From Toxorhynchites rutilus septentrionalis (lineage: Eukaryota; Arthropoda; Insecta; Diptera; Culicidae), in NCBI RefSeq assembly GCF_029784135.1, contig NC_073744.1, forward strand, positions 64,802,593 through 64,866,592: a stretch of 64,000 nucleotides of DNA, in the 5' to 3' direction. This document shows, piece by piece, positions 35,520-48,180 of this stretch (position 1 is its first letter; each line of letters starts with the position of its first letter). Position numbers and translations under genes: made by a program. The notes under the pieces are model-generated. The model ran no database searches, was not told the origin of the DNA, and saw only the letters and a list, made by a program, of their open reading frames with translations.

Positions 35520-37449
35520 ATTTATTTAAATTACATTCTAACGGTAACTGGAAGCATGCACAAGTATATCAACGCAACAGACTCGATATGACAGATACTG
35601 CTCTCATGAAAAGCATCTAAGCTCAATAATTTCTGGCGAGTCCAGCTCGTTATTGTCTGTTTCAGGAAAGTTTATGACGAGCTGGACTTGTCATTTCCGT
35701 TCAAGGAGTTAGTGCTCTAATAGTTGTGTAGAGAGGTGCCCTCTAAAGGACGGTTTATCATTTATATCGGTAACTATACAACTGATTTGATTAAAAGACG
35801 TAAAAATGTATTGTATAAAAGGCAGCTCTATTATTATATTGTAGCAAAAATCGTCATATAAATGCTCATTCAAAATGAACAAAAAAACAAAATGTCATAG
35901 AAAAACCTTAAGCGATACAAAATATATTTTTATATGCCGAAAACCAATTTCAGCCAAATCGCTCGTATGGATACTGAAAAAATATGCCAGCAGGTCAAAA
36001 ACAAGCTTTCGAGAACCCTCAACGCATCCGTTGAACTTGATCAGCACCTAACCATACAGCTTTCGGGCCCACGTTCCTGTTGAAATGCTTTGCTTCACGG
36101 TTCTGTTCGGTTTCGCAATAGCCCGATTCGTGAAGGACCCTCCCCGAATGCGTATATTCTTAACTGAACTGAACAGCACAGCATCACTGGTTTTGACAGA
36201 TACTTTTTTGAAAACGCTTAGTACATATTATTAATTATAGGCTGTATTGATCTCTGTAAATGATATAAAAATGAAGCCTACGCTCCGAAGAATGCCAAGG
36301 TTTTCACTATCCAATTATTTAGAACATTAAAGTTTAGTAAATTTACATTTAAAAATAGAGAGTTAGGAATTTGAAACAAAACGGTAGCTGTCTTCGTTGA
36401 TTAACAATTTTCCTTGATTTATTATTATTATTATTATTATCAGCACATCAGCACAAGCTCCCTGGCAATTGGATGTAATCATTTCGTAACAAAATGTCAC
36501 CGGGCGTGACTCATGATCTGTTTATCGCACCTATTTACGAGCAGATGCAGTTCTGCCAATTCATCACAAGGTTGCATTTTCCCGTATGACGACACACATC
36601 CGTTCCAGTATACACCGATACAGCTGATTCTCATGCTCGAAATTAGCACTTCACGGTGTGTTGGTTCTGCCCACTTGGCCCAAGTGCCAGTAATGACGCG
36701 GCTACTTTCCGCAAATGCAAATGCATCAGGTTCATTCTTCACACGTCATATACCGTGTCGGCTGAAGAGAGCTTATGGGGGAAACCACAACAGAAGATAA
36801 AAGTATCCACACGCGATGCTCAACTACAGTTAGGAACTCATGTGAAAACTGGTGATAAGAAGCTTGATAAGTACTTTTTTTCAATTGAGAAGGTTTTATG
36901 TTGTTATCTGTGCACAACAATAATAGCACTTTATATCCGAATATTAAGTACAGGAGTTTCTCAAATTGGGGATTCAACGGACTTGTAGAGAAGTTTAAGG
37001 TAGGCAGATTAATAATTCACAACAAGTAAGTAGAACCGTTGAACTTGGCAAACACCATGTACATGTTTTTATTTATTGGTTGTCCGGATGGATACCTGGT
37101 TTACGTTTTCTTAAATAAAAAATACAGAAATTTATTTCGTTATATTAACATAGGACTATGATTAATGATAATGATAAACATCTGAAAATTGAACGTTTTA
37201 ACCATAGAAAGTACTTTCACTCAGATTGACATGAGAATATCCGTAATCTTATTCGACCATCGGTATTTTAAAAATTTACGGTATTTGATGTGGCCCTCTC
37301 CGATGACCCAGAACAGCCCTCAAATCTGACATACATTCTGTCAAATATATACCGGGAATTTGTGTTTTTAGTTTAAATATCATCTAAATTTACATGATCG
37401 CCTTCAAAATAGGGCCCTTATTAGGCAATACACTTTTTCCAACAATCCA
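35520..37449. other. Intergenic DNA, no gene recognised
   Basis: Noted here are a hairpin made of GTCCAGCTCGT and ACGAGCTGGAC (about 35648-35694) and an (ATT)n microsatellite at about 36420-36441. Open frames near 36500-36990 overlap on both strands and match nothing I know. Confidence 0.3.
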
Positions 37450-38341
37450 CCCAGCAAACATTAAATCGTATAATTTTGCACGTGCCAAGTCTTACAAGAA
37501 ATCCGAGTAAATCATAATCGCATATAATATCAATCAAAGTATGTATCGTGTATATTTGAAATCGCATTAAATGTAAAAACTCGATTTTAAATACCATTAT
37601 CAAATTAAGTCGCAATTCGGTATAATAAACATCAATTTTATGATGCACATTGTCGTAAAATATATTTAATCCGCATCATATGCGTATATTACGCTGATGC
37701 AGTTTGTGTGTCGTATAAGCGTATAATTTAAATCGATTCAGTACTGTAGTGAATCGTTTTGCATGCTGAAGAAAATCATGAAACAGTGAATCATATTAGA
37801 TCCTACTAAAGAACATATTACATCATATTGAAATGTCAATGAAATGCTGATGCACTCGAAAGTTTTAACCGCTGTTGAATTCAATTTCAGATAGCCGCGC
37901 GAGATAGCTGGTGGATGATAATCCAGACGACCGGAGTTCGAACCCACATCGGAGCAGTTTTCACCAAACATCAATCTGTGCCATTTCAAACATTCATATT
38001 CCACTCCCAACACAAGTCAATCAAACAATTTCTACAAACATAAATAATCATATATAAAAATGGCGATTCGTGAGGCTGTAATAAACATTTCACGAAAATA
38101 TTTTGCGCCATTTGTTTTTTTTCTATGTCTGTAATAAATTGTATATGAGTATGGCAATAGTCGCTATTATAGCCGGTCAAAGTTGCATATTCATCCAAAC
38201 AAATTCGGTAAGCATTTGCCATGTATGTATATGGCCTCCACTTTTGCATGCATATGCCAGTTAGGCGCATTATATGCCAACCAAATTTTAGGGCATATGT
38301 TGATATATATACGCTTGTTATGCGATTTAATGTTTGCTGGG
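37450..38341. mobile_element. TIR element with CCCAGCAAACATTAAATCG ends, 892 bp
   Basis: The left end is CCCAGCAAACATTAAATCGT and the right end is GCGATTTAATGTTTGCTGGG. Inner copies of the CGTATAA/ATTTAAATCG theme follow. There is no transposase and no clear target duplication. A tRNA-like segment sits inside it. Confidence 0.65.
37890..37960 (+). mobile_element. tRNA-like SINE head candidate
   Basis: AGATAGCTGGTGG could serve as a box A and GGAGTTCGAACCCAC is a good box B, about 40 bp apart. The acceptor stems do not pair well, so a functional tRNA is unlikely. Confidence 0.4.
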
Positions 38342-38469
38342 CAGTCATCGCAACACTTTTTATAGCTGTATTCAGGAATCGTCTTCAGTTCATGCAGCGA
38401 GTTTATTGTTATGTCTCCAATGCTGTTAAAACGGATCCAACGAAACGGTAATTTGAATTTCGAAAATTA

Positions 38470-38910
38470 GAAAAAGTCACACTTATGTATCGTCACCAGT
38501 CATTATGCGTTGGATGAACGTAGGATCAGAATTTGATCGTTCAAGCATGTCTTTCGCCACTTGATTGCGATGATTTTTTCGAAGAAAATTGAGCTCTTTT
38601 GGCACTTCATACTAAAACATCAACCAAAATATGATGAACGAGCTCGTGAGACATATTGAATTCACGGGCTAGCTCTCTTAAACTCTAATGACCATTTCCG
38701 AGCACAATTTCTATTATTTTGTCCATTTTTTATCATTTGATGAGGTTTATGGTCGTCTTTTAATGCCTTATATCTTTCATACAGTCGTGTTTTCAACATA
38801 GGTGAGTCACCAAATGTGTTCTGCAAAATTTTCAACGTTTCGGCACAAAGATTGTTGTTTGCAACACAATGTTTTTGACAAATATCAAAAATCGCCGAGA
38901 AAAAAAAAGC
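38470..38910 (-). pseudogene. Mariner transposase remnant
   Basis: There is no long frame, but minus-strand reading in shifting frames gives, in order, FGDSPMLKTRLYERYKALKD, then LRELAREFNMSHELVHHILV, VPKELNFLRKNHRNQVAKDM and DPTFIQRIMTGDD. These are the N-terminal HTH, the linker and the first catalytic Asp of a mariner transposase. Stops and at least two frameshifts break it, and everything after the first Asp is missing. Confidence 0.7.
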
Positions 38911-38999
38911 TTACTCGTTCTTAATGACGCTGTAAACAAATGAACTGATAGCTACCGCTCAAAATTGACAATAAGACCTCTGGCAGTAGCATCAACATA

Positions 39000-39800
39000 A
39001 AGAAATGAAAAATGTTCAGCGGTAAGATTTAAAATTAAAATTATATATATTCCACAGAAAGTATCACGAACAAGTACTTGGGTATTGAAACAATGAAAAT
39101 ATGTTGGGGTAATACGGACAGTGGGGGTAAAATGGACAGGTGGTTGATTTATATACTTACATTTTGAATTTCAAATTTCTGTTAATGAGAACACCTTCTA
39201 CATGTTATTATATAATATTTAAGCTACCCTATGGCAATAAATACTAATCAAAATTGGAACAGGGAAACAAAAACCTAAAATCATACATGATTCCGCGTGT
39301 GGATTTAATTTTAGCTGCTTCGATATTAAGCATTTTGAGTGGTTTAATATAAAAATTCAATTCGCTGATGGTTATATTCCGGTTTGTGAGTGAACAGAGA
39401 AGCGATATTAGGTATGTACGGAAAAGTAAATTCATTTTTGAGTGGAAAATTTAAATTATCGAAATAATTGTACTGATGGGGTAAAGCGGACAGTTGCCAG
39501 TGGGAGTGAGATGGAATGTTAAAAGTCTGTTTAATCTATTCCTAAGGAATGCCCTGCGTCTATAAATGGAAATCAAATCGCCAAATGTGGACTGTTTAGA
39601 AGCTGACTGGAACCAAAAGCAAAATAGTTGAGGGTCTGTCCGTTTATACTGCTGAAATGCGCGATATCACTTCTAGGTGGATTAATTCGATTTTTCCATC
39701 ATTTAACGGACATTCGTGATGAGTTCAGACCTTGGTTGAATAAAATTATTCCTCTCGTGATCGATAAACCCCTACGCTTCATATATTACAAACCTGTCCA
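39000..39800. other. Intergenic DNA, nothing recognised
   Basis: AT-rich, with only short unsupported frames. It borders the left copy of the segmental duplication. Confidence 0.3.
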
Positions 39801-39801
39801 T

Positions 39802-42251
39802 ATTACCCCAGCTATGTGTACATATTACCCGCATAAAAAAAAGTTTTATTTCTGTTTTAATTTCAGGAAAAAGCATTTTACACACACTTTTTTATGAAAT
39901 ATTTGACCAATTAGGTAGAAAAACAGTATATTGAATTGCAAGAAACTGCATCAAAGTTTTGGGAAACATGAGTTTCCAGAGATATAATTGAAGTTCTTAA
40001 CATGTCCGTTTTACCCCCACCTCCCCTACATATGTTATAATTTTCGAACAATTTTTGTTTCTTTTTTTATATTTCTAAAAACAAAACCAAACAAGCCATT
40101 GAAAAAATGTACGCAAAAACAAACGATGAAATTGATGCAAGAACCACTAACATCAGCTCGGAACAACAAGCAGGTCACTGTCCTTTGGTGCTGATTCTGT
40201 TGAAACTGATTTATACAATTATGATTATTGGGCCTTAGAACAGAACTCAAATGAAAAATAGAGGCAATCCCCACCAAATTAGAGCGCTGAATTAGCTTTG
40301 AGACGGCAAATTCATCGGGATCGTATTCCAAAATCGAACTCTGTGAAGCACTATTTGTGCAAAACATGGAATACCACGAGGCCAGAACTGTCACCACAAC
40401 CAGCTGTGATGTAAGGTGGAGCACCCAATTCGTTCGCTGTGTTTTGCCTTTTGAATGCGGTCGTTTAACTAACTGAAGCAATGTGAGCAGTATCGTGTTA
40501 CCGCTTCTTTCACGAGAATCGACGCCATCCAAAATGAGTACGGCTTCTGGTGGTTAATAACCGGAAACGCGGGTAGCAATATAACGCGGAAATGTAACAG
40601 TTCTGCGGTGTTCGGCATTTCCCAGAATTACACCCTAGTACTTTGTACATCGCCGAAATGTGTGCCAAATACCATTGTAAACTAACCATGGGTAGAGTAT
40701 AAATAACTTCGTAAAATATTATTTTGATGCTTAACATTGACTCATTCGATCAGACACAAAATAAAGTCAGCGTAAAGTTAATACAGGCAAACCTGTTTTT
40801 GCGCGGTCCCTTTTCGCGAGATTCCTGGTTTATGGGACTCTTTTTGTGCGATTTTATTATGACATCGGGTCTTGAATCACACAAACTAATCGCACAAATA
40901 ATAATATCGCACCTAAACAGTCACACAAATGAGAAATCGCACAAAAAGTAACCGCACAAAAACAGGTTTTCCTGTACTAAATTTCAAACATATCTCATGG
41001 CCGCATTTACAACCCAATCAGCGTCAACATCCATGTCGATTTGTCGAAGAGAAGATTTGCGGAACCAAATGTAGATTTCAAATACATTTTCATGGAATTA
41101 GCTATCATAATATCTGGTTCATGTTTAGATTATAGAATTCAGAATCCAAATTGTCATACTCAGTTATCAGATTTTAGATCCAGATCCAGATTTATGTTTA
41201 CCGATTCTATTCTCAGAAACCAAAGGAAGATCTTAGTTTGAGATTCTGGACTTCGATTCCATAATCATTAATATATCAAGTACTTGGATATTGAAACAAT
41301 GTAAATCATCATACATATATGATGTTATAAATTTCTATCAATAGGTTCTTTTCGCCTGTAGTTCTCATCAAATCGCTTAATCAATTGCATAAAAAAATAT
41401 CTTTTTCTGAACTACATTTTGGTAAAGAAACATATTTTCAACACATCAAAACAATATCAATAGACGCCAAACAGGCGATTTCTTGCAAGTTGAAATGATA
41501 ATCAGATAATTACAATTACTATTAAAACAAGTGAGAAAAATCAATTTTACGCACGCAATTGTAAGCACCAGAGAATTTTTTTTTCTTAACCAGACAACAG
41601 ATGTTGCAGCTCAGTCTTCTCGGAAAGTGCTGAACCGAATTGGACGCGAAAACCCCATTTTTTCATTTGAGAACCCTCCGAAGTTTCATTGAAATCGGTC
41701 CACGGGTTCCGGAGATATGGTGGGGAAAAAATCAATGGCCATAAATTCCAGAACCCAAAACAATACAAAATTCGTTAGTTGGAGTATCAAACATTATGAT
41801 TTTTCAAAACTAGCTTCTTTGTGATGAATTCTAGCATATATGACCTTATTGACGTAACTCGGGTATGTTGCGGATCAGATTTCCAAGGGAAGTGACCCTT
41901 TTTTATGACCAGAACCAAATCGCATCAAGCGACATATCGAACTTCATGTTTATCAACACTAGATCATTGGTGACCATTTCAAGGGTTTAAAGCCACATTA
42001 GGATAACTCGGACCATCTCTGAATGACTTGCAGCTAAAGTCAGTGAAGTCAGTGAATTTTTTTACATTTTTGTACATGTTACACTAGATAATAATAAAAA
42101 AAATAGATTGATAAACGCAAATTTTTCGTTAAAAATTTCCAAACTAACATTTAAGAAAAAAAATTTACAAAACATTTCACAACGTTTTCTGACCTTGGCA
42201 CCAGTACTAGTTTTAAAAATAATGGGTTTAATTTAAACAAAAAAAACGTGA
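39802..42251. repeat. Segmental tandem duplication, left copy (A-X-B)
   Basis: Segment A (39802-40472) recurs at 42252-42921 and segment B (41730-42252) recurs at 42930-43450, in the same order and orientation and almost identical. The left copy holds about 1.25 kb (X) between A and B that the right copy lacks. Minus-strand frames of 165 and 168 codons in the two A copies match because the DNA is duplicated, and I do not call them genes. Confidence 0.85.
40784..40974. mobile_element. TA-flanked MITE, 191 bp, in segment X
   Basis: The left end CAGGCAAACCTGTTTTTGCG and the right end CGCACAAAAACAGGTTTTCCTG form imperfect inverted repeats, with TA on each side. The interior has repeated TCGCACAAA. 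No protein is encoded. Confidence 0.65.
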
Positions 42252-43450
42252 ATTACCCCAGCTATGTGTACATATTACCCGCATAAAAAAAAGTTTTATT
42301 TCTGTTTTAATTTCAGGAAAAAGCATTGAAACACACTTTTTTATGAAATATTTGACCAATTAGGTAGAAAAACAGTATATTGAATTGCAAGAAACTGCAT
42401 CAAAGTTTTGGGAAACATGAGTTTCCAGAGATATAATTGAAGTTCTTAACATGTCCGTTTTACCCCCACCTCCCCTACATATGTTATAATTTTCGAACAA
42501 TTTTTGTTTCTTTTTTTATATTTCTAAAAACAAAACCAAACAAGCCATTGAAAAAATGTACGCAAAAACAAACGATGAAATTGATGCAAGAACCACTAAC
42601 ATCAGCTCGGAACAACAAGCAGGTCACTGTCCTTTGGTGCTGATTCTGTTGAAACTGATTTATACAATTATGATTATTGGGCCTTAGAACAGAACTCAAA
42701 TGAAAAATAGAGGCAATCCCCACCAAATTAGAGCGCTGAATTAGCTTTGAGACGGCAAATTCATCGGGATCGTATTCCAAAATCGAACTCTGTGAAGCAC
42801 TATTTGTGCAAAACATGGAATACCACGAGGCCAGAACTGTCACCACAACCAGCTGTGATGTAAGGTGGAGCACCCAATTCGTTCGCTGTGTTTTGCCTTT
42901 TGAATGCGGTCGTTTAACTAATCGGTCGTAATCAATGGCCATAAATTCCAGAACCCAAAACAATACAAAATTCGTTAGTTGGAATATCAAACATTATGAT
43001 TTTTCAAAACTAGCTTCTTTGTGATGAATTCTAGCATATATGACCTTATTGACGTAACTCGGGTATGTTGCGGATCAGATTTCCAAGGGAAGTGACCCTT
43101 TTTTATGACCAGAACCAAATCGCATCAAGCGACATATCGAACTTCATGTTTATCAACACTAGATCATTGGTGACCATTTCAAGGGTTTAAAGCCACATTA
43201 GGATAACTCGGACCATCTCTGAATGACTTGCAGCTAAAGTCAGTGAAGTCAGTGAATTTTTATACATTTTCGTACATGTTACACTAGATAATATTAAAAA
43301 AAAATAGATTGATAAACGCAAATTTTTCGTTAAAAATTTCCAAACTAACATTTAAGAAAAAAAATTTACAAAACATTTCACAACGTTTTCTGACCTTGGC
43401 ACCAGTAGTTTTAAAAATAATGGGTTTAGTTTAAACAAAAAAATCGTGAA
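42252..43450. repeat. Segmental tandem duplication, right copy (A-B, X deleted)
   Basis: This holds A and B joined by ATCGGTCGTA, a short piece that also occurs near the end of X (41693-41700). It therefore looks like a deletion of X that left a small remnant. The copy ends right at the TA target of the DD37E element. Confidence 0.8.
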
Positions 43451-43452
43451 TA

Positions 43453-44747
43453 AAGGGTGTTTCACGTCAAATTGCATCACGGAAAAAACGCTGTAGAAAT
43501 TTAATTTTTAGGAATTATATCTTCAGCTTTCGCTTATAATCAGATAAGAGTGTATAGATCACGTTGGCCATGCTTCACTGTCAATTTTTCGTAAATTTGG
43601 AAAAATGTCGTCGAACGAAAAAGAGCGTCGTGAATTAATCCTGTGCACTCATTTCGAGAATCCGGAGTTGTCACATCGGGACATCGGTAAGATGCTGGGA
43701 ATCGTCCAATCCACGGTCAGCAGAGTACTAAAACGATACTTCGAGAACCTAACCATCGACGGGAAGTTGAAGAACGGCAAAAATGGATGCTCCGTCAGTG
43801 AAAAAGATCACAAGCGCGTAGTTAAGCAGTTTAGACGTGATCCGAGAAGTTCGGTCCGGGATGTCGCTAATAAGCTGAATTTGCCAAGTTCATTCGTCCA
43901 GCGGACCAAGCAGCGGGAGGGCCTGCGTACATACAAGGTTCAGAAGGCTCCTAACCGCGACGAAAGGCAAAACATGGTGGGGAAGACGCGAGCCCGGAAG
44001 CTGTACACCGAAATGCTGACGAAGCCGCATTGCCTGGTAATGGACGACGAAACCTACGTCAAAGCGGACTTTCGTCAGCTGCCTGACCTGTTGTTCTTCT
44101 CCGCAGAGGACAAATTCAGCGTTCCGGAGGAGATTCGCAAGCAGAAACTATCAAAGTTTGCCAAAAAGTACATGGTGTGGCAAGCGATCTGCTCTTGCGG
44201 AAATCGGAGCGCCCCCTTCGTGATGACCGGCACGGTAAACGGGCAGGTTTACCTTAAGGAGTGCCTACAGAAGCGCTTACTACCACTATTGAAGCAGCAC
44301 GAGGGCCCGACCATCTTCTGGCCGGATCTCGCTTCGTGTCACTATTCAAAGGACGTGTTGGAGTGGTACGAAGCCAACGGGGTCACCTTCGTGCCAAAAG
44401 AAATGAATCCGCCCAACGCGCCGGAGCTTCGCCCAATAGAGAAATATTGGGCGATTATGAAGCAGGTCCTCCGGAAGAACCCAAAAGTTGTCAATTCGGA
44501 GGCGGATTTCAAGAGAAGATGGATTTCTGTTAAAAAACTACAACCTGACGTTGTACAGAACCTTATAGACGGGGTAAAGAGGAAGGTGCGAGCATACGGG
44601 TTTGGACTCGAAGTATGAATAAAAAGAAAATGCTAAAAGTTGTTTAATAGTTTTTATTTTACTGTCTAAAATTTTCAAAAGGATCGGTCTACTGGGCGAA
44701 TTTCTACAGCGTTTTTTCCGTGATGCAATTTGATGTGACACACCCTT
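43453..44747 (+). mobile_element. Intact-looking DD37E Tc1/mariner transposon, 1295 bp
   Basis: TA target copies lie at 43451-43452 and 44748-44749. The TIRs are 47 bp (43453-43499 and 44701-44747) with two mismatches, beginning AAGGGTGTTTCACGTCAAAT. One uninterrupted transposase gene fills the interior. Nothing is missing that the group needs, so this copy may be recent or even mobile. Confidence 0.93.
43605..44618 (+). CDS. DD37E Tc1/mariner transposase
   Basis: This 337-residue protein cuts and joins its own transposon ends. Residues 1-115 form a paired-like double helix-turn-helix (first HTH SHRDIGKMLGIVQSTVSRVL, second around SVRDVANKLNLPSSFVQR). The catalytic core has D148 (VMDDETY), D241 (FWPDLASCHYS) and E279 (RPIEKYW). 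There are 37 residues between D241 and E279, the defining DD37E spacing, and 92 between D148 and D241. The ATG context is AAAATGTCG, and the gene ends 83 bp before the right TIR. Length is as expected for the group and there are no stops or shifts. Its GC content is higher than its surroundings. Confidence 0.94.
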   Translation: MSSNEKERRELILCTHFENPELSHRDIGKMLGIVQSTVSRVLKRYFENLTIDGKLKNGKNGCSVSEKDHKRVVKQFRRDPRSSVRDVANKLNLPSSFVQRTKQREGLRTYKVQKAPNRDERQNMVGKTRARKLYTEMLTKPHCLVMDDETYVKADFRQLPDLLFFSAEDKFSVPEEIRKQKLSKFAKKYMVWQAICSCGNRSAPFVMTGTVNGQVYLKECLQKRLLPLLKQHEGPTIFWPDLASCHYSKDVLEWYEANGVTFVPKEMNPPNAPELRPIEKYWAIMKQVLRKNPKVVNSEADFKRRWISVKKLQPDVVQNLIDGVKRKVRAYGFGLEV

Positions 44748-45004
44748 TATTTACATATATTTTTTCATCGTTTATCCATACAGAACGCAGGCGGTTCACA
44801 AAATATCTTATTTCACTTCGGTCATGTCTCTCGGATACTACCCTCCTTCAACTTTTTACCGAATCTTCGACATGAATGAATGTTTCAGACTTGTCTAAAG
44901 CTTGTTTCAGAAAGAGCGAATTTTTCAGGGGTGAATTGGTTTTTGCGAAATGTTTTCGCTAAAGCCATTCACATTGAATTACGGAATCATGAGAATCTGT
45001 CAAA

Positions 45005-48000
45005 CTATTGTCATTACAACGAAAACAAGCTGTTCAAGCAAATTCTGAACTAAAAGGTTTGATTAAAGCAAAAAAGCGTGGATATTGGCGGAAGTTCGTC
45101 AATGGTTTGTCAAGGGAGACCGCTATGAGCACTCTTTGGAATACGGCTAGGAAAATGCGTGGCTGGAACCATACAAACGAAAGTGAGGAATACTCTGACC
45201 GTTGGATTTTTAATTTTGCAAGGAAGGTTTGCCCCGACACCGTTCCTGCACATAACGTCGCACGCGACATTCCACTTCAAAGCGATTATGAGAATTTTTC
45301 GATGGTGGAATTCTCAATTGCCCTTCTCTCATGTAACAATTCAGCTCCGGGGTCGGACAAGATTAAATTCAACTTGTTGAAGAATCTTCCCGACTTGGCA
45401 AAACAGCGTTTGCTGAACTTGTTCAACAAGTTTCTGGAGCTGAATATTGTCCCGCATGACTGGAGACAAGTGAGAGTGATAGCCATACGGAAACCCAACA
45501 AGCCGGCTAGCGATCACAACTCGTATAGGCCGATTGCAATGTTATCCTGTATTCGTAAATTGTTAGAGAAAATGATTCTACTTCGTTTGGACAAGTGGGT
45601 CGAAACGAACAATTTGCTGTCAAATACGCAGTTTGGCTTCCGCCGAGGTAAAGGGACAAATGATTGTCTCGCGCTGCTATCTTCTGAAATCCAAATCGCA
45701 TTTGCTCGCAAAGAACAAATGGCTTCCGTTTTTCTCGATATCAAAGGGGCATTTGATTCGGTTTCCATGGAAATTCTCTCAGAGAAGCTTCATAATCGTG
45801 GACTTTCACCAATTCTCAACAATTTCCTGTACAATTTACTGTCAGAAAAGCACATGATTTTCTCTCATGGCAGCTCGAAATCTTCTCGTTACAGTTTTAT
45901 GGGCCTACCACAAGGCTCCTGCCTAAGCCCCCTCTTGTACAGTTTTTACGTCAATGATATGGATGATTGTCTAACTAGAGACTGCACGCTGAGACAACTT
46001 GCAGACGATGGAGTTATTTCCATCACGGGTACTAATCCCGTCGTTCTGCAAAAGTCGTTGCAAGATACCCTGAACAATCTGTTCACGTGGGCCCTCAAGC
46101 TGGGTATCGAATTCTCTACGGAGAAAACTGAAATGGTCGTTTTTTCTAGGAAGCACGAACCCGCCCAATTCCAGCTTCACCTATCCGGCAAAACGATCCA
46201 AAACTCTATGTTTTTCAAATACCTGGGTGTATATTTTGATTCTAAGTGTACCTGGGGGAGACACATTGCGTATTTGAAACAGAAATGCCAGCAAAGAATC
46301 AATTTTCTCCAAACAATAACCGGAACATGGTGGGGTGCCCATCCAGGAGACCTCATTCAGTTGTACAAAACAACGATATTGTCAGTGTTAGAATAGGGCA
46401 GTTTTTGCTTCCGATCAGCTGCCAGGATTCATATTCTCAAGCTGGAGAGAATACAATATCGTTGCTTGCGTATAGCCATGGGGTGTTTGCATTCGACACA
46501 TACGATGAGTCTCGAAGTTTTGGCAGGAGTACCCCCGCTTACTCTTCGGTTCACAGAATTATCCTACAGATTTCTCATCCGTTGCAAGATCATGAATCCA
46601 TTGGTGATTGATAACTTCGAAAATCTACTCCAACTGACTCCTCAGTCAAGTTTTATGTCTTTATACCATGAGCATCTCCAACCAAGTTTGCTTCCCTTAC
46701 TTCTGCAATTCCTCTGTCATTTTTGATCTGTCCATGCGACAAAAAATCCATGGAATCCCAGATCACCTACGCTCCGATTCTATTCCGCCGATATTTTCGG
46801 CAGAATATGGGAAAGTTGGATCTGATAAAATGTTCTTTACTGACGGTTCATACATAAACGGGTCCACTGGCTTCGGCATCTTCAATGAAAATTGCAGTGC
46901 CTCTTTCAAACTCAAAGATCCTTGTTCCGTGTATGTCGCTGAACTGGGTGCGATATATTACGCATTAGGGATCATTGAAACATTGCCCATCGACCACTAT
47001 TTTATTTTTTCAGACAGTCTCAGCTCAATAGAGGCAATCCGCTCAATGAAGGTTGATAAACGCTCATCTTATTTCCTAACTAGAATAAGACAACTATTGA
47101 GTGTTTTGGTCGAAAAATTATTCAAGATTACCTTAGTATGGGTTCCCTCTCATTGCTCGATTCCGGGGAATGAGAAAGCGGACTCGCTAGCTAAGGTGGG
47201 CGCTTTAGAAGGCACACTTTTTGAAAGGCAAATTGCTTATAATGAATTTTTCCACATTCCTCGTCAGTATACGCTCGTAAGTTGGCAGCGCATGTGGAGT
47301 GGTGATGAGTTCGGTCGTTGGTTACACACGATTATCCCTAAGGTCTCGACGAGTGCATGGTTCAAGGGATTGAATGTAGGTCGTGATTTTATTCGCGTGA
47401 TATCTCGGCTTATGTGCAATCACAACAACCTAAACGCGCATCTCTATCGCATTGGGCTCGCAGCAAACAATCTTTGTGATTGTGGCGATGGCTACCACGA
47501 CATCGAGCATGTTGTCTGGTCGTGTATCCGGTTCCATGCTGCTCGCTCTCAGCTCTCTAGAGCACTGAGAGCACAAGGCAGACAATCGGATATCCCCGTC
47601 CGGGATATCTTAGGTAGCCGGGATCCTGATCTTCTGCTTCATCTATACCTGTTCCTCAGAAACGCCGATGTCAACGTTTAATGATGTTTCCTTCGTTGTG
47701 TCCCCGTTTCATATCCCTCCTATCCGATCGATAAACTTTTACTTAGTCGCGGCAATACATACACACACTCTTTACAGATGCACGGGCCGAAGGTTGTGCA
47801 GTCCACTGATCATTCAACAAGAGCCAAAGGTTGTACCGCTCATGACAACTCTACACGAGCTGATGATTGCGCCGGCTAGTGACCATTCTATCCTGGATTC
47901 CTCGAGTCGAGAAAGACGCACCACGCTAGATATGGGGTACAGACTAGGGGGGCGTTGCTGATTAATGGTCAGCTGCATCCCATTAGGAAGTATCCCGTGT

Positions 48001-48180
48001 CGGGCACACGTACAGAGCATCGAAGACTGCAACATACCAATTATGAGAACACTTGTAATACTAACCTCGAGCCAACCGCGAGTAATCGGTTACATATTAC
48101 TAACATAGTTGTAAGACAAAAATTGTCAAAATATTGGACTCCCGGCCCCGTCAGGCTAACGCCACATGTGCCTTAATAAA
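45005..48180 (+). mobile_element. 5'-truncated LINE, same clade as 15150-20950
   Basis: The element begins just after the endonuclease region and runs through RT, RNase H and a ~500-bp 3' UTR ending near GTGCCTTAATAAAATATATA. Truncation at the 5' end is the normal outcome of incomplete target-primed reverse transcription. Protein identity to the other copy is only moderate and the 3' UTRs differ, so they are different subfamilies. Confidence 0.75.
45008..47681 (+). pseudogene. LINE ORF2 fragment: RT, RNase H and terminal knuckle
   Basis: The frame holds IKAKKRGYWRKFVNGLSRE, YRPIAML, KLLEKMI (complete here), FLDIKGAFDS, GLPQGSCLSP and LADD where the other copy has FADD. A TAG at 46394-46396 replaces the Tyr codon after SVLE, and the same frame then continues to about 46680. 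A frameshift there moves the rest to the frame starting at 46668: FTDGS, AELGAI, SDSLSS, NEKAD, then CDCGDGYHDIEHVVWSC. With one nonsense and one frameshift mutation, no endonuclease and no ORF1, it is inactive. Confidence 0.88.

Noticed and set aside
37890..37960. Functional tRNA gene
   Set aside because: Box B is good, but acceptor and anticodon stems do not pair and it lies in a TIR element; kept only as a SINE-like head.
40035..40532. Minus-strand 165-codon frame repeated at 42484-42990
   Set aside because: The two frames agree because the DNA is tandemly duplicated, not because of selection. No domain is visible and the starts differ.
44261..44533. Plus-strand 90-codon frame
   Set aside because: It is a shadow frame inside the DD37E transposase gene.
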